A DNA stretch of 64,000 nucleotides, taken from the NCBI RefSeq assembly GCF_020509005.1, contig NC_063024.1, forward strand, positions 496,001-560,000. Direction: 5' to 3'. The notes beneath the pieces are model-generated. The model was not told the origin of the DNA and made no database searches. It worked only from the letters and a program-made list of their open reading frames with translations. Of the stretch, positions 11,801 through 22,479 are shown in pieces. This DNA comes from Fulvia fulva (lineage: Eukaryota > Ascomycota > Dothideomycetes > Mycosphaerellales > Mycosphaerellaceae). Every line of letters begins with the position of its first letter. Within the stretch, counting starts at the first letter, position 1. The position numbers and the translations under genes were made by a program.

Positions 11801-12611
11801 CATCTCTCCAGAGAAGGCCACACCCACACTCTCACCTATGGACAGCTATGAGGATCTGAGACCTTCAGCTACTATGGATGAGAGGTGCAACAAACAGGAG
11901 TACCAGAGTTGCAATGGTACCTGGATGTGGCCAATGACAATGACAAGGCCAGACCTTGCTTTCCCCCTTGGAAGAATCAGCTCATATGTTGCTGACCCTT
12001 CAAAGCAACATCTTAGAGCCTTGAAGAAACTCTCCAGATATCTGAGATCATACCCAGACCTGGGCTTGATGTACAGAAGAGGAGGAGGTATTCTCCAGGG
12101 ATACTCAGATTCTGATTATGCCATAGACAAGGCAGACAGAGTCTCAATCCTTGGACATGTGTGGTTCCTTTGTGGATCACCTGTGTCCTGGATGAGTAGG
12201 AAGCAGAAGTCTGTTGCCACATCAACAATGGAGGCTGAGTTCATGGCCATGAATGCAGCAGCTAAGTAGTCACAGTTTCTTGCTGCAGTCCTTAGAGAGA
12301 TGAGGTGTCCTGACCTGGTTGGAGAGTGTTCATTCCAACCTAGGATGAAGGCAAGCAGTACTGTTGATGAGCTGAGACCCGTGAAGCTTATGGGTGACAA
12401 CCAAGCAGCTTTGACCTTTGTCAAAAATGCCCATGTCCATGACAGGTCAAAGCATATTGATGTGGCATACTACTATGTCAGGAATCTCTAGTGGCAAAAG
12501 AAGATTGCAGTAGATTACTGCCACACAAAGGACATAGTTGCTGATGGGCTGACTAAGCCCCTCAATGGCCAGCAGTTTCAAAACTTTGTGAGGCAGCTCT
12601 AGCTTGTATAA
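8848..12611 (+). pseudogene. Copia-1 gag-pol, disrupted
   Basis: The ATG at 8848 starts a Gag only partly similar to Copia-2. The zinc knuckle CHLC...H...C (near 9490) and a protease motif DSCASSH (near 9805) are kept. The integrase HHCC and first catalytic Asp are present, but most of the core is deleted at about 10695. The reverse transcriptase (YVDD near 11600) and RNase H follow. In-frame stops at 8914, 9369, 10093, 10177, 10276, 11496, 11541, 12267, 12489 and 12600 are all TAG. Where Copia-2 can be aligned, each replaces CAG or TGG. There are also frame changes between 8916 and 9093 and between about 9650 and 9766. Confidence 0.9.
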
Positions 12612-12645
12612 GGGATTGTTTGAGACCTTCTGACCTGAGTGGGAG

Positions 12646-12863
12646 TGTTGAGAATATGCAGGTCATAGGGTCAACATTGAGTGCTTAGGGGGATTAGTAA
12701 TCAGGGCTTGCTAGTCAAGTCCTGAGTACAGCTGTCCCTCCTGAAACACCTACACCAACACCGGCGATACTGTATGTAGATACACGCTATCCCATTGGGT
12801 CCTTCTTCGTCTTTTGTGTGATCCGCCGTCTTCCACTGCTGCGCAACTCGTACCTGTTTAACA
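12646..12863 (+). repeat. Copia-1 3' LTR (218 bp)
   Basis: Matches 8135-8352 with one difference. It is preceded by a short purine run (GTGGGAG) that can act as the polypurine tract, and is followed by the ATATC target duplication. Confidence 0.95.
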
Positions 12864-14537
12864 ATATCTACTTTTAGTACCGGACCGACCTTAGAGGTAT
12901 ATCGCGGTAGACTTCGTAGTCGGACTTCCTAATAGCACCCTCGATAGTATAATCTATAATAATATTATAACCGTAATAGATAGGCTAATAAAGGAAGTCG
13001 AGCTGATTCGATCGGAGCGACAACTATATAGAATACGGTAAGACCTTTCCTTAAGTATATGTTCTCCCGACGCGGATTTCCTAATACTATTACTTTAGAC
13101 CGCGGTAAACAATAGGTTACTACCTTCTAGAAGAAACTTTATAAGATACTTTGTATAAGTCGTAAGCTAAGTTCTTTATACTACCTAGAAACTAATAGAC
13201 AGTCGGAACGTACTAACTAAGTAATAGAACAGTATCTCCGTATATTTACTAACGAGGTATAAGATAACTAGGTAGAATAGCTTTGTCTAGCTTAGTTCGC
13301 GATTAATAACTACCTTTCTAAAACTACTAGTATATCGCTATTCTACGCTACTTTAGGCTATAACCCTAAGTTTATAGAGCGCGTAAACCTAAGCGCTAGA
13401 AAAGAGGGAGGAGTAACTACTCTTAGCGACTAGATACGCGATTAGCTAAAGCCTCCGTACGCCGGATTTACGACCTTTATAAGCACCTTTAAGAAAACAT
13501 ACGGATGTTATAAGCTCTCTAAGCTAAAGTAGTAAACCGCTACGGAAGCATTCCGCTAGACTATAAAGTAGGCGACTAGGTATACCTAAGTACTAACAAC
13601 ATCCGTACGACTCGACTATCTAAGAAGCTCGATAGAAGATACGCTAGCCCGTACTAGATTATAGAAGTTATACTAGCTAAGCTCTTATATAAACTAAGAT
13701 TGTCGGACGCTATAGTAGGACTCGATAACTGTTTTTACACCTCGTTACTTTAGCGAGCCGATTATCCCGACTTCCTACTACTCGAAGGCTAGTATCTAGT
13801 ACTACTACCGCTAATAACTATCGAGCCCGATACTACCGAAGCCGATATAGTTACTAATATAGTCGTAATACCTATATATATATATAAGGTAGAGAAGATC
13901 TTAGATATATATACTCGTAAGCGAGTAGGCAAAGTAAAGAAGGGGTAGAAGCGTAAAGTAGACACTTAGTACAAGGTGAAATGGCTTAGATATTAGAATA
14001 AGGAGGATAGTAAGACCTAGTAACCGGCTAAGAACATATTTAAACACGCGGCCGCCGATATTATAGACTTTTACTATAACCGGCCGGAGTTATCTACGCC
14101 TATAGGCTTTATAGCTCTATCTAATTAGGTTCCCCTAAGCATTTCTCGAAGGGAGCCGGTCGCGGATAGGCTAGTTATAGATAGACTAGATATAGATATG
14201 TTACTAGATAATAATAAGGTATTAGAGGATAATTAGACTTTCGTACGGTTATAGAGTAGTACGGGTAAGTAGCCGTATAAGATAGATAACGCTTAGAGGA
14301 CTAAGACGCGTTTTAAGAGGGGGGGTACTATTACGGATAGCCCGCGACCCCTTACTATAGCTACGTCGGCCCGGGTGAACCGCGGACCTTCCGTATTAGG
14401 TTAGCGCGGCTTAGCTTTACGTTAACACTTCGCTACGCCTTACGCTCCTCTTTCGTAGCTTCGTAGAATAACAACTCTCTTATTCGGACCCTACGGTACG
14501 TACGCCCTTATACGGACAAACGATTATATATATAATA
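12864..14537 (+). mobile_element. Gypsy-1 integrase, chromodomain and start of 3' LTR
   Basis: Continuation of the Gypsy element after Copia-1. Integrase text runs to about 13.75 kb. A chromodomain follows at about 13960-14095, with a KWLRY-like strand, a TWQPAKNI-like turn and a final FYYNRPE-like helix, all read through RIP changes. This places the element among the chromoviruses. A run of G at 14319-14325 is a polypurine tract, and the 3' LTR probably begins near 14329. The LTR is cut by the Fot1-like element at TA 14536-14537. Scraps of it may continue at 20923-21085. Confidence 0.75.
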
Positions 14538-15217
14538 ACGTACTTTACTACCGAGCGGGCTATACTACTAAGCGGGCTACTTTTACTAAGAACTATACTA
14601 CTTCTACTTTAATTACGACGGTATCTTAATACGACGATATCCTATAGAATCGTTACTAGGAGGACAATTCCTCTTTAGATTCTTCGCTATCTAGCGAGTC
14701 TACTTAATAGGTACGTACGTTATGCCCCTACTCGCTATATCGCTTATAGCGTCGTAGCCTTAGTACTAGCCGAATACTATCTAGCGACTCTCTACTTACT
14801 TCCTACCTCCTAGTATCCTCTAGAGATATTAATTGCGACGCCTTATCGAAGGTTAGAGACCCTCTAGACTGAATATACTTACACTTTCGTGCTTTCCGCT
14901 ATATAAGGGCCTTGTTAGACTTACGTAGCTTACTAATCTTGCTTCGTATAAGAGCTATCTAATACGCTATCTCTCTACTCCCTCTCTATTGCCCTATTAA
15001 ACGACCTTCCTCTTTCTACTACGCCTTTCTAAACCCGTAACGACGCTCTAAGACGTAATAACACCTATTATAAACCCAGTCTTGTCGAAGTTATAGGTGT
15101 CCTAGTTAAGGATGCTATACTTCTCCTTTATATTACGTATAAGTAAGAACTACTTCTCGATAACGTCTAGATCTTCTATTAGGGCTCGCTAACGATCGTA
15201 TCTATATATTATACGAA

Positions 15218-18200
15218 GATATATTATATATGTCTATCGGTCTTATATTAAGGGTATAGGGTATAGAAAAAACGCTTATCGATCTCTACGCTAAAACAAG
15301 ACATATTCGAAAGCTCTTATTAAGGCTATTCTAACGATATATAAAGTAGGCCACAACCCCTAGGACTAAGGGAGTTATACCTCATTTAATCTAGATAGCT
15401 TGAAGCTCTCTTCACCCTGTTTCTTTAGCTCTAAACGCCGCGGAGGTGCCTAGCTACATTAGGCAACTCCTAGGCAATAGCAGCCTAGGCTACGGCACTA
15501 ACGGCGCCTACGGCCCTATAGGCGAAGCCCCCCTAAGACAACTAGTAGCAACTTATAGAGGACGCAAAAAGTATAGAAACTAACGATTAGCTCCCTTACC
15601 GGTCTCTATAGGTAATGATCACTTAGCTACGTACGGCGCTTATACTGTCGTATTACCGAGGGTAATAAGAAATGAGGACGACGTCCTAGGCGATTAGCAA
15701 GGCCACCCGGAATTAACACCCCTATAGCTAGGCATCGGTCGCGGCATCGATACTAGGCCCCCGCCTAACGCACGATGCAGTTACGATCCGTATTGTAGCA
15801 AAGGAAGACTAGGCCGAAGTTACGAAGCTATCGAATAAGGAGCTCGCCTAACGAATCAACTAACTAGGGGTGGTCGTAGTGAACTAACAGTCTAACGGCA
15901 CTCTATAGATCTATACTAGCTCTGCTACTACTAGGAGGCACCTAGAGGCATAGCTATAGTAGGCATCTAAGGTTGCGGTATTAGCGAAGGTCTTAACGAA
16001 ACAATTCACGATCCTAGTCCACGACATGCCTAAGGAGCTTGACCTAACTAACTAGGGTCACCTACGCGCTCTCTAAGAGGACAACCCGGTCACTCTTAAC
16101 TCTCTAATCCAGAAGGCGACTTGGCTCTATAGGAAATGGCTAGAAGGCAAGAAGGCCTCGGCGCTAATAGTATAGCTACAAGACGCGAAAGCGGCGGATC
16201 TAGCGATAGAACAAGGCCTAGTCTAGCAATATAGCCTTAAGATAGTAGAAAAGCACTCCTTATCCTTTCGTGTCCTCTAATGCTTTAAATGCTAACAGTA
16301 TAGACACCAAACCTACACGTGTACAAACAAGTAGGCCTACTCGAACTGTATAGGAGACTATATGTCTAGGGACTGTACATCGACTACGAGACGGTACGCG
16401 AACTATCCGGGGTACTACCTATCGTATAGTACGGAATGCCTATAGCGGAAACTAGCGAAAAACAAGGCAATTACAAACAGAACCGTCGCCCTAAGATTCT
16501 ACGGCGACCGTAAGGCTAGCCTATACCGGAACTAAATAGCGGCGGTCGGGCATAAGCGCCCTAGGGCCGAGAACGATATAAAGGATACGTAACCTAGGGC
16601 GTACGGGAGGCCACGTGCTCTACTAGCTACGGCGAGGGAATCTAACTAGGCCCGGCTCCCCTTTAGTACATAGCCGATAGGCGTAGACTAGGACGTATAG
16701 GGCAGTAGGACATAGGACGATATAGAGGAAATGATTGTCGATGCCGATAACTAGCCTCGACACGCTTAGTATTATCTAGTATAACGTCAACTATAGCAAG
16801 GATATAGTCTAGAACTATTTCCTATACGAGGCGGACCCGCGCGTCTACTACGTCCTTATAATCTAGGAGCTATAGATTAATCCGTACTATAAGAGACTAA
16901 CGACCTACAAGTTACTAGGCTATACGACATACCTACGAGGCGACGGTAGACCCCGTACGTGCTTCTATATTAGCAAGGACATACTAGAATCCGACTAGGA
17001 GGTAGTGTACTACGTAGACGAAGAAGGCGGGGGCGATATTACCTCCCTCCACGTAGGTAGCACCTAGATACACAACCTATATATATAACCGCTAGCCTCG
17101 AGGTCTAGCCGCGACCTAGGGGTCTATAGACACCTAGATAGTGCGCTTAAGAGACAAGGGTGCTATATCGTAGTAGGAGACTTCAATATACACTACCCTT
17201 CCTAGGAAAGCCTTATATAGCCGTACCCTATAGCCGACGAAGTACTCGACTTAATGGCGAGCAACGTAATTGCCCTCAATACCCTAAAGGACCTAGGCAC
17301 CTAGAAGAGAGGGGGACTCTAAGGCACGATCGACCTCTCCTAGATCTTAGATAGCCACTACTATACGGTAACCTACTATAGGATCGAACATAAACTCGAG
17401 GCGTCGTTAGACTATATACTAGTCAGGACCTCTATTACGACATAGATATAACGTACACTAGCGAGAACCCCTAAGCTAAACTAGGGAAAGGCCTACTAGG
17501 CCAACATCTAGGCGTACCTCGATAACTCTAAGAGGCTAGTCTAGATCGCGTAGTAGCAATACAATAGTAAAGACGAGATAGACGAAGCAGTCTAGGGGTT
17601 GATAGACGAAATAAGAAAAGCGACCTTACTTTACGTTCCGCTTGCCTAACTAACGACATAGTCTAAACTATACTAGACGCCGGAGTGTACTACGGTAGTA
17701 AGAGAAGCAAGGAGAGCCCGCCGGGTATAGACGAGTAGCTATAGCGAGGAGGCCTAGAACGTATATAGGGAGGCATACTAATAGAAGAAAGCTATAATAC
17801 GAAGGGAGAAAGTAGTCGGCTAGAGGGCTATAGTAGAAGAAATCGCCGGCAAGCTAGAGAAGATATAGAAGCTAGCGAAATGGGCCCGATAGGACCCTAC
17901 ACAGGGCCCCTCCTTCTCTATCCTAGCGCTATAATCGCCTAGTAGCCCGGTTAGCGACCCCGAGGCCAAGGCGCGTCTACTAGCTAGCAAGTTCTTCCCG
18001 CCCCTAGTCGAGGCTAATCTAAGCGATATAAACAGCTCTACTCCCCTAGCCCCTAGCATCGCGGTCTAACAGGAGGTGTCCGAGGGAGAAGTTGCCGCTA
18101 TACTAAGGAAGTTGCCGGCGAAGAAAGCCCCGGGCCGGATAGGATCCTAAACGAGCTACTAAAGAAGTATAGAGATCAACTAGCCCTAGCAGTTATAGCG

Positions 18201-20471
18201 ATCTTTAACGCCTACCTATAGACCGGGTACTACCCGATAGCTTTTAAACAATCGACGATAGTAGTCCTACGTAAGCCGTAGAAGGAAGACTATACGTAGG
18301 TGAAGTCGTACCGCCCAATTGCGCTCCTTAATACTCTTAGGAAGGCGCTTAAGAAGCTAGTTATAACGAGACTCTCCGAGGCGGTAGAGGAACACTCCCT
18401 ACTCCCGGACACCTAGATAGGTGCGCGCCTATAGCGATCGACGCTATCCGCGATAGAACTTATCACCTCTTAGGTAAAGGCCATCTAGTATAAGAATAGG
18501 GACAAGGTGGCTTCCTTACTTAGCCTAGACATATCGGGAGCCTTCGACTACGTGTTATACCCGCGGCTACTCTACATCCTAAGGTCGAAGGGACTCCCTA
18601 AGTAGCTTATCAACTTCGTACGGTCTGTTAAACAGGTACGAGTTACGTAGCAGTGGAAGACGGCGGATCACACAAAAGACGAAGAAGGACCCAATGGGAT
18701 AGCGTGTATCTACATACAGTATCGCCGGTGTTGGTGTAGGTAGATGCTAGGTGTCCGGATGTTTGCCAGCCTATAGGGGCTGGCAAACCCTAGTCACGTG
18801 ATCTATCACATGACACACCCACACCTACATGCTTGTCCTGCGGCCTGTATGTTCTCAACACGGTCCTACCTCCAAAACCGTAGTACGTCGATCCTAGTCG
18901 GCTAGTATAGAAGCCTATTTCAAGTAGTCTATACTAGAATCCCGTAAGGCTTAACGCTAGTACCTATTCTGTTCCTCTTCTTTATAGCGACGCTGCTCCT
19001 AGCCCTAGAATCCTAGAACACCGCTACGAGCGGCTTCGTAGACGACATAAACATCCTAGCGTAGTCTTCCTCGACTAAGGAGAACTGTAGGCTACTAGAA
19101 GAGAAGCACAAGATCTACGAGGACTAGGCTAGGAGGCACGGGGCTCGGTTTACCCTAGAAAAGTACAATCTAATACACTTTACGCGCCGGCCACGGTTCT
19201 ATAATATATAAGCTTCTATCTAGATATAGGGGTATACGACTAACCCGGCAAATTAGCTTAGGATCCTCGGACTATAGGTGGACCTAGCGCTACGGTGGAG
19301 GAAGTACGTATAGGCAATATTACGGAAAGCTAAAGAGAATATAGCATTATACTAGAGGCTCACTACGTCTATATAGGGGGCGGACTTCCGGCAGTCACGA
19401 CTTCTATATACGGCTATTATACGGCCGGTCCTTACCTATAGTAGCCAAGTGTGGTCCTTAGGCGAGAGGGCCTACCTATCGAAGGGACTCGTCGCGCCGC
19501 TAGCGAAGATCTAAAACTAATGCTTAAGGAAGGTTACCGGGGTATATAAGTCGATACTAACGAGGATACTTAAGTACGAGACCGCTATACCGCCGATCGA
19601 CCTATATATCTAGGGACTATAGACCTCCTACTTAGGCAAGTCGGCATAGTACCTAGTATAGAAGGTTATCGCTAGTATAGTTATAAGGGCCCGCGAATTA
19701 GTACTAGCGTATAGGGGCATTCGACCCGGAAACGAGCCGAACTACCGGGCAAGGGACGAATAGCTAGTAATATAATAGGAAGGTAAGAAATCGTTTATAG
19801 AGCAACTATAGAAAGAGAGGTAGAACAACTAGGTTGTAGAGCATAGTAGACGCCCTTAGCTAGCGGGACAACCTAAGGAATAGTCAGCTACAAAATCCGC
19901 GGTCAAGCACCCCCTAAAGCTTATCTACTACCGCCTTACGAGGGCATAGAGTAGCATAGTAACCCAACTACGAAGCGAACACATCGGCCTCTAGGGGTAC
20001 CTATTATAGAGGAAGGTTCTAGGATATACGAATACTAGCTGCCCCTACGGCTATCGCTCCTAGAACGTACGGTACGTACTCCTCGTCTGTCCGAGGTAGT
20101 CGCTAGGAAGGGGGGAGTAGATAGCAAAGGCGAGGAACCGGACGATTAGGGCACTTCTTAACAACGCTAAGGACCTACGGCGCATTACGAACTAGATACT
20201 AGAGAAGGGCTAGCTAGAACAGTACCGCCTAGTAGGAGCAGTATAGGAAGAGAGGACACGACGTAGCGCGACGAGACCGGCTAGGAGCGGGGGCTAACGG
20301 GGTAGTGACATAGACTACGTACGTTCAGAGGGAAAGCTAAACTAGATAAGGAGTAGTCGGGGGCGGGAAGGGTTTTCACCTATTCGGGTTTCCCTTTATA
20401 TATAATAATAGATATATACCTATATAGGCCGGATAGGGTCCTAGAATAGGGGAATAACAAATCTATCTATC
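15218..20471 (+). mobile_element. LINE-B: RIP-mutated non-LTR retrotransposon
   Basis: A LINE of about 5.2 kb inserted in Fot1-2 with a 13-bp target duplication (TATATTATACGAA at 15205-15217 and 20472-20484). It ends in an (ATCT)n tail. Remnants of an ORF1 zinc knuckle are near 16283 (CFKC, then H and C), the endonuclease lies at about 16.75-17.45 kb, and the reverse transcriptase at about 18.1-19.2 kb (a SLLSLDISGAFD block near 18515-18550). TAG stops are frequent. A solo Copia LTR interrupts the reverse transcriptase at 18626. Confidence 0.88.
18626..18860 (-). repeat. Solo LTR of the Copia-2 family
   Basis: A 235-bp reverse-oriented LTR almost identical to the Copia-2 LTR. It is flanked by a 5-bp target duplication CGGTC (18621-18625 and 18861-18865). 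No internal sequence remains, so the element body was lost by LTR-LTR recombination. It keeps CA and TG while the surrounding LINE-B is mutated, so it inserted after RIP. Confidence 0.95.
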
Positions 20472-20922
20472 TATATTATACGAACCTTTAGCTTACGATA
20501 CCGCCTAATAAACCTGTCTGTCTAATTGAGACTAGCGGGCTTAAGACCCTTCTCTTATAGTAATGAATCGGCTATTACTCGTATACTAGCCTTTAATAGC
20601 GGGAAACCTCTAAGATCTAGCTCGAGTATATACTTAAGTATTACCCTCTCTTCTAGCTCTATAAGCTTCTTCGAATTAGGCTCGTAGTCACCCCGAGGAG
20701 GTCGTCTATTCAATCGATACCCTAGTATAGTTCGAGACACGTCGTATACCTTTATAGTAAGTCGATTCGTGATTATCGCGTCGCGTTTCGTGGCCTAGAC
20801 AGCTAAGGTCAGTTTGGCCTCGTTTGAAGACAATATACGCTATAATAGTAGTTGTATAGCTGTATCTGTAGAAGTGGTACAGTTCTTAGTAAAAGTGGCC
20901 CGCTCGGTAGTGAAGTATATTA

Positions 20923-21100
20923 GCTATTAAATATAACTTACTAGATTAGTAAAGCTAAGACTAATTCTAAGGTCTAGTAGTAAACTTATAACTTTCCTAA
21001 TATTATTCGTCTCTATTACGTCCGCTCCTCTATATCTAAGTATTGGACCGTAAGACTAGTACTACGGTAGGTGACTACGTAGGAATCCCTTGTGTTGTAT
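20923..21100. mobile_element. Short RIP-mutated scrap, possibly the rest of the Gypsy-1 LTR
   Basis: TA-rich text without open frames between the end of Fot1-2 and the first unmutated DNA. Its position suggests it continues the Gypsy-1 LTR that Fot1-2 interrupted, but the far LTR end was not recognised. Confidence 0.35.
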
Positions 21101-21102
21101 GT

Positions 21103-21151
21103 TTTTTGCTTTTTGCTTTTTGCTTTTTGCTTTTTGCTTTTTGCTTTTTGC
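21103..21151. repeat. Heptamer tandem repeat (TTTTTGC)x7
   Basis: Seven exact copies of TTTTTGC, followed shortly by a small repeat of a CCGGCGTGAAG-type unit (21174-21211). It marks the border between the mutated transposon block and the gene island. A lysine-rich frame through it on the minus strand is just a translation of the repeat. Confidence 0.9.
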
Positions 21152-21354
21152 TTCTTTTCTGCGTTGAGATTGTGCCGGCGTGAGGCCGGCGTGAAGCCGG
21201 CATGAAGCCGTCCGAGCATAGGACTTTGCGATGTACTGTATGTTTTGATTGTCCTCGCAGCGATGGGCATGTGATCGCCAGTTTTCAGATGTGGAAGCAG
21301 ACTTTTACCGCTCAGGATCAAGTCAAACGGCTGCAGAAAGCCACTATGTAGTCT

Positions 21355-21537
21355 TCAACACCAAGCCACACCGAGCAGCGGGGGGTAGTAGAACGCGTCG
21401 ATCCGGGTAGCGCCGGTGTGGGTGGTGAAACAGGCGAGGTTGATGAGGTTGGTGAGGTCTTGTGGTAGGGCATGGATTCGCTTAATATAGCTATCCGTGT
21501 CCGACGTTGAGAAAACCGGAAGAGGACCTGGTGCCAT
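21355..21537 (-). CDS. Small hypothetical ORF at the island edge, possibly truncated
   Basis: ATG at 21537 and TGA at 21355, 60 residues. Codon use looks fungal (many C-ending codons such as ACC, AAC, CTC, ATC), unlike the neighbouring repeats. No family was recognised, and there is no signal peptide or membrane segment. It may be the start of a longer gene cut by the repeat block, or a gene with an unrecognised intron. Confidence 0.3.
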   Translation of the reverse strand: MAPGPLPVFSTSDTDSYIKRIHALPQDLTNLINLACFTTHTGATRIDAFYYPPLLGVAWC

Positions 21538-22479
21538 TACGACTAAGTCTGTCGTTGTTGCCTGCTTCGGGTTGCTGCTGTCAGGGGGTCGAAATTATCT
21601 GCAGAGCGCATACTCGGTCGATGCCCTCCAGATTTCGAGAGAAGCCACGTGTGGGCATTGAGATGTACCGACACTATGAATGATCTGACCAGTGGCTATA
21701 CGTTCGCATGCTGCTTACGACCCTTCGCGATGGATGAGTGGAGCATGTGTTTGTCTGGGCGAATACGTCTCAGTGAAGTAAGCATCGCATCCATTCGCCA
21801 TCATACGCGCTGCCCAACCCCAAGTCCAATACGACATAGCTGACCTGCCAAAATAATCGCCAGACGGCTGCAGTAGTTGTAATCTAGTACATCCAAGCTA
21901 CAAGAGAGGGTATGTACAACAAAGGAAATATGCCCTGTTCACTGGTGTTGTGTTGTGTTGTGTCGTGTCGTGCTGTCCCGTCCGTCACCAAAGTGCCCCA
22001 TAGCGACAAGATCGGGCCCAAGATAAGAAGCTTCCCCAGCCTCATCTTGAGGTGTTCCTCCATAAAACGCCATCCCATATGCTGATGTACCTCCCATTTG
22101 CACACCTTAGGTGTTCCCGCGCCTTGTCCCTTTCCCATGTGTCGCTTCCCAAACCATTCGAACCCGTTTACTCCAACATCGGTACGCCGTACAAGAATTC
22201 CGTTCCTTTCTTCTTCTCAAGCTTCTTTTCTCTTCTCATGCTGCATCCTGCGAGTGCCTTGACCGGAGCCAGATTGTGACTCGCGTACAGCATACATTGC
22301 CGTTCCCACGGAAGTGCTATCAGCAGCATGGTGCTCCATCTGATTATGTTGGATCAGTTTCGAGCATGGCTGTGGCTGTCATCAGGAAGCCGGAAGCGGC
22401 GAAGCACTTCACGCCGTTGCACGAACATGAAAATCCGTCCTGAGTAGGTTCAATCCGTCCTTGTTGTGTAGCATGCTCG
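21538..22479. other. Intergenic region, no gene recognised
   Basis: Unmutated DNA downstream of the FHA gene. It includes a short (TGTTG)n-like microsatellite at about 21945-21985. Several short open frames on both strands lack family features. Confidence 0.5.

Larger units (their letters stand above)
8135..12863 (+). mobile_element. Copia-1: LTR retrotransposon inserted in Gypsy-1
   Basis: Complete insertion of 4729 bp. It has 218-bp LTRs (TG...CA ends), a 5-bp target duplication ATATC (8130-8134 and 12864-12868), a primer binding site and a degraded gag-pol. The LTRs differ by one base (an A/C change in CTTCCAATG versus CTTCCACTG). Compared with Copia-2 it lacks about 700 bp of integrase at about 10695, differs in gag and in the middle of the LTR, and carries ten in-frame TAG stops. 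It cannot be autonomous. Confidence 0.95.
14538..20920 (-). mobile_element. Fot1-2: Fot1/pogo-like DNA transposon, internally deleted and interrupted by LINE-B
   Basis: The two ends match Fot1-1 (44149-46030) in reverse orientation. The 3' end lies at 14538 and the 5' end at 20920, each next to a TA dinucleotide (14536-14537 and 20921-20922), the usual target of Tc1/mariner elements. Compared with Fot1-1, about 740 bp of the transposase region is missing near 14995. LINE-B splits the element at about 15217/20472. The 5' end, including a transposase N-terminal fragment near 20555-20750 (minus), is clearly less RIP-mutated than the 3' end. Confidence 0.85.

Noticed and set aside
21016..21321. 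Lysine-rich 101-codon minus-strand frame
   Set aside because: Its lysine-rich part is a translation of the (TTTTTGC)n repeat, and the rest runs into mutated repeat DNA.
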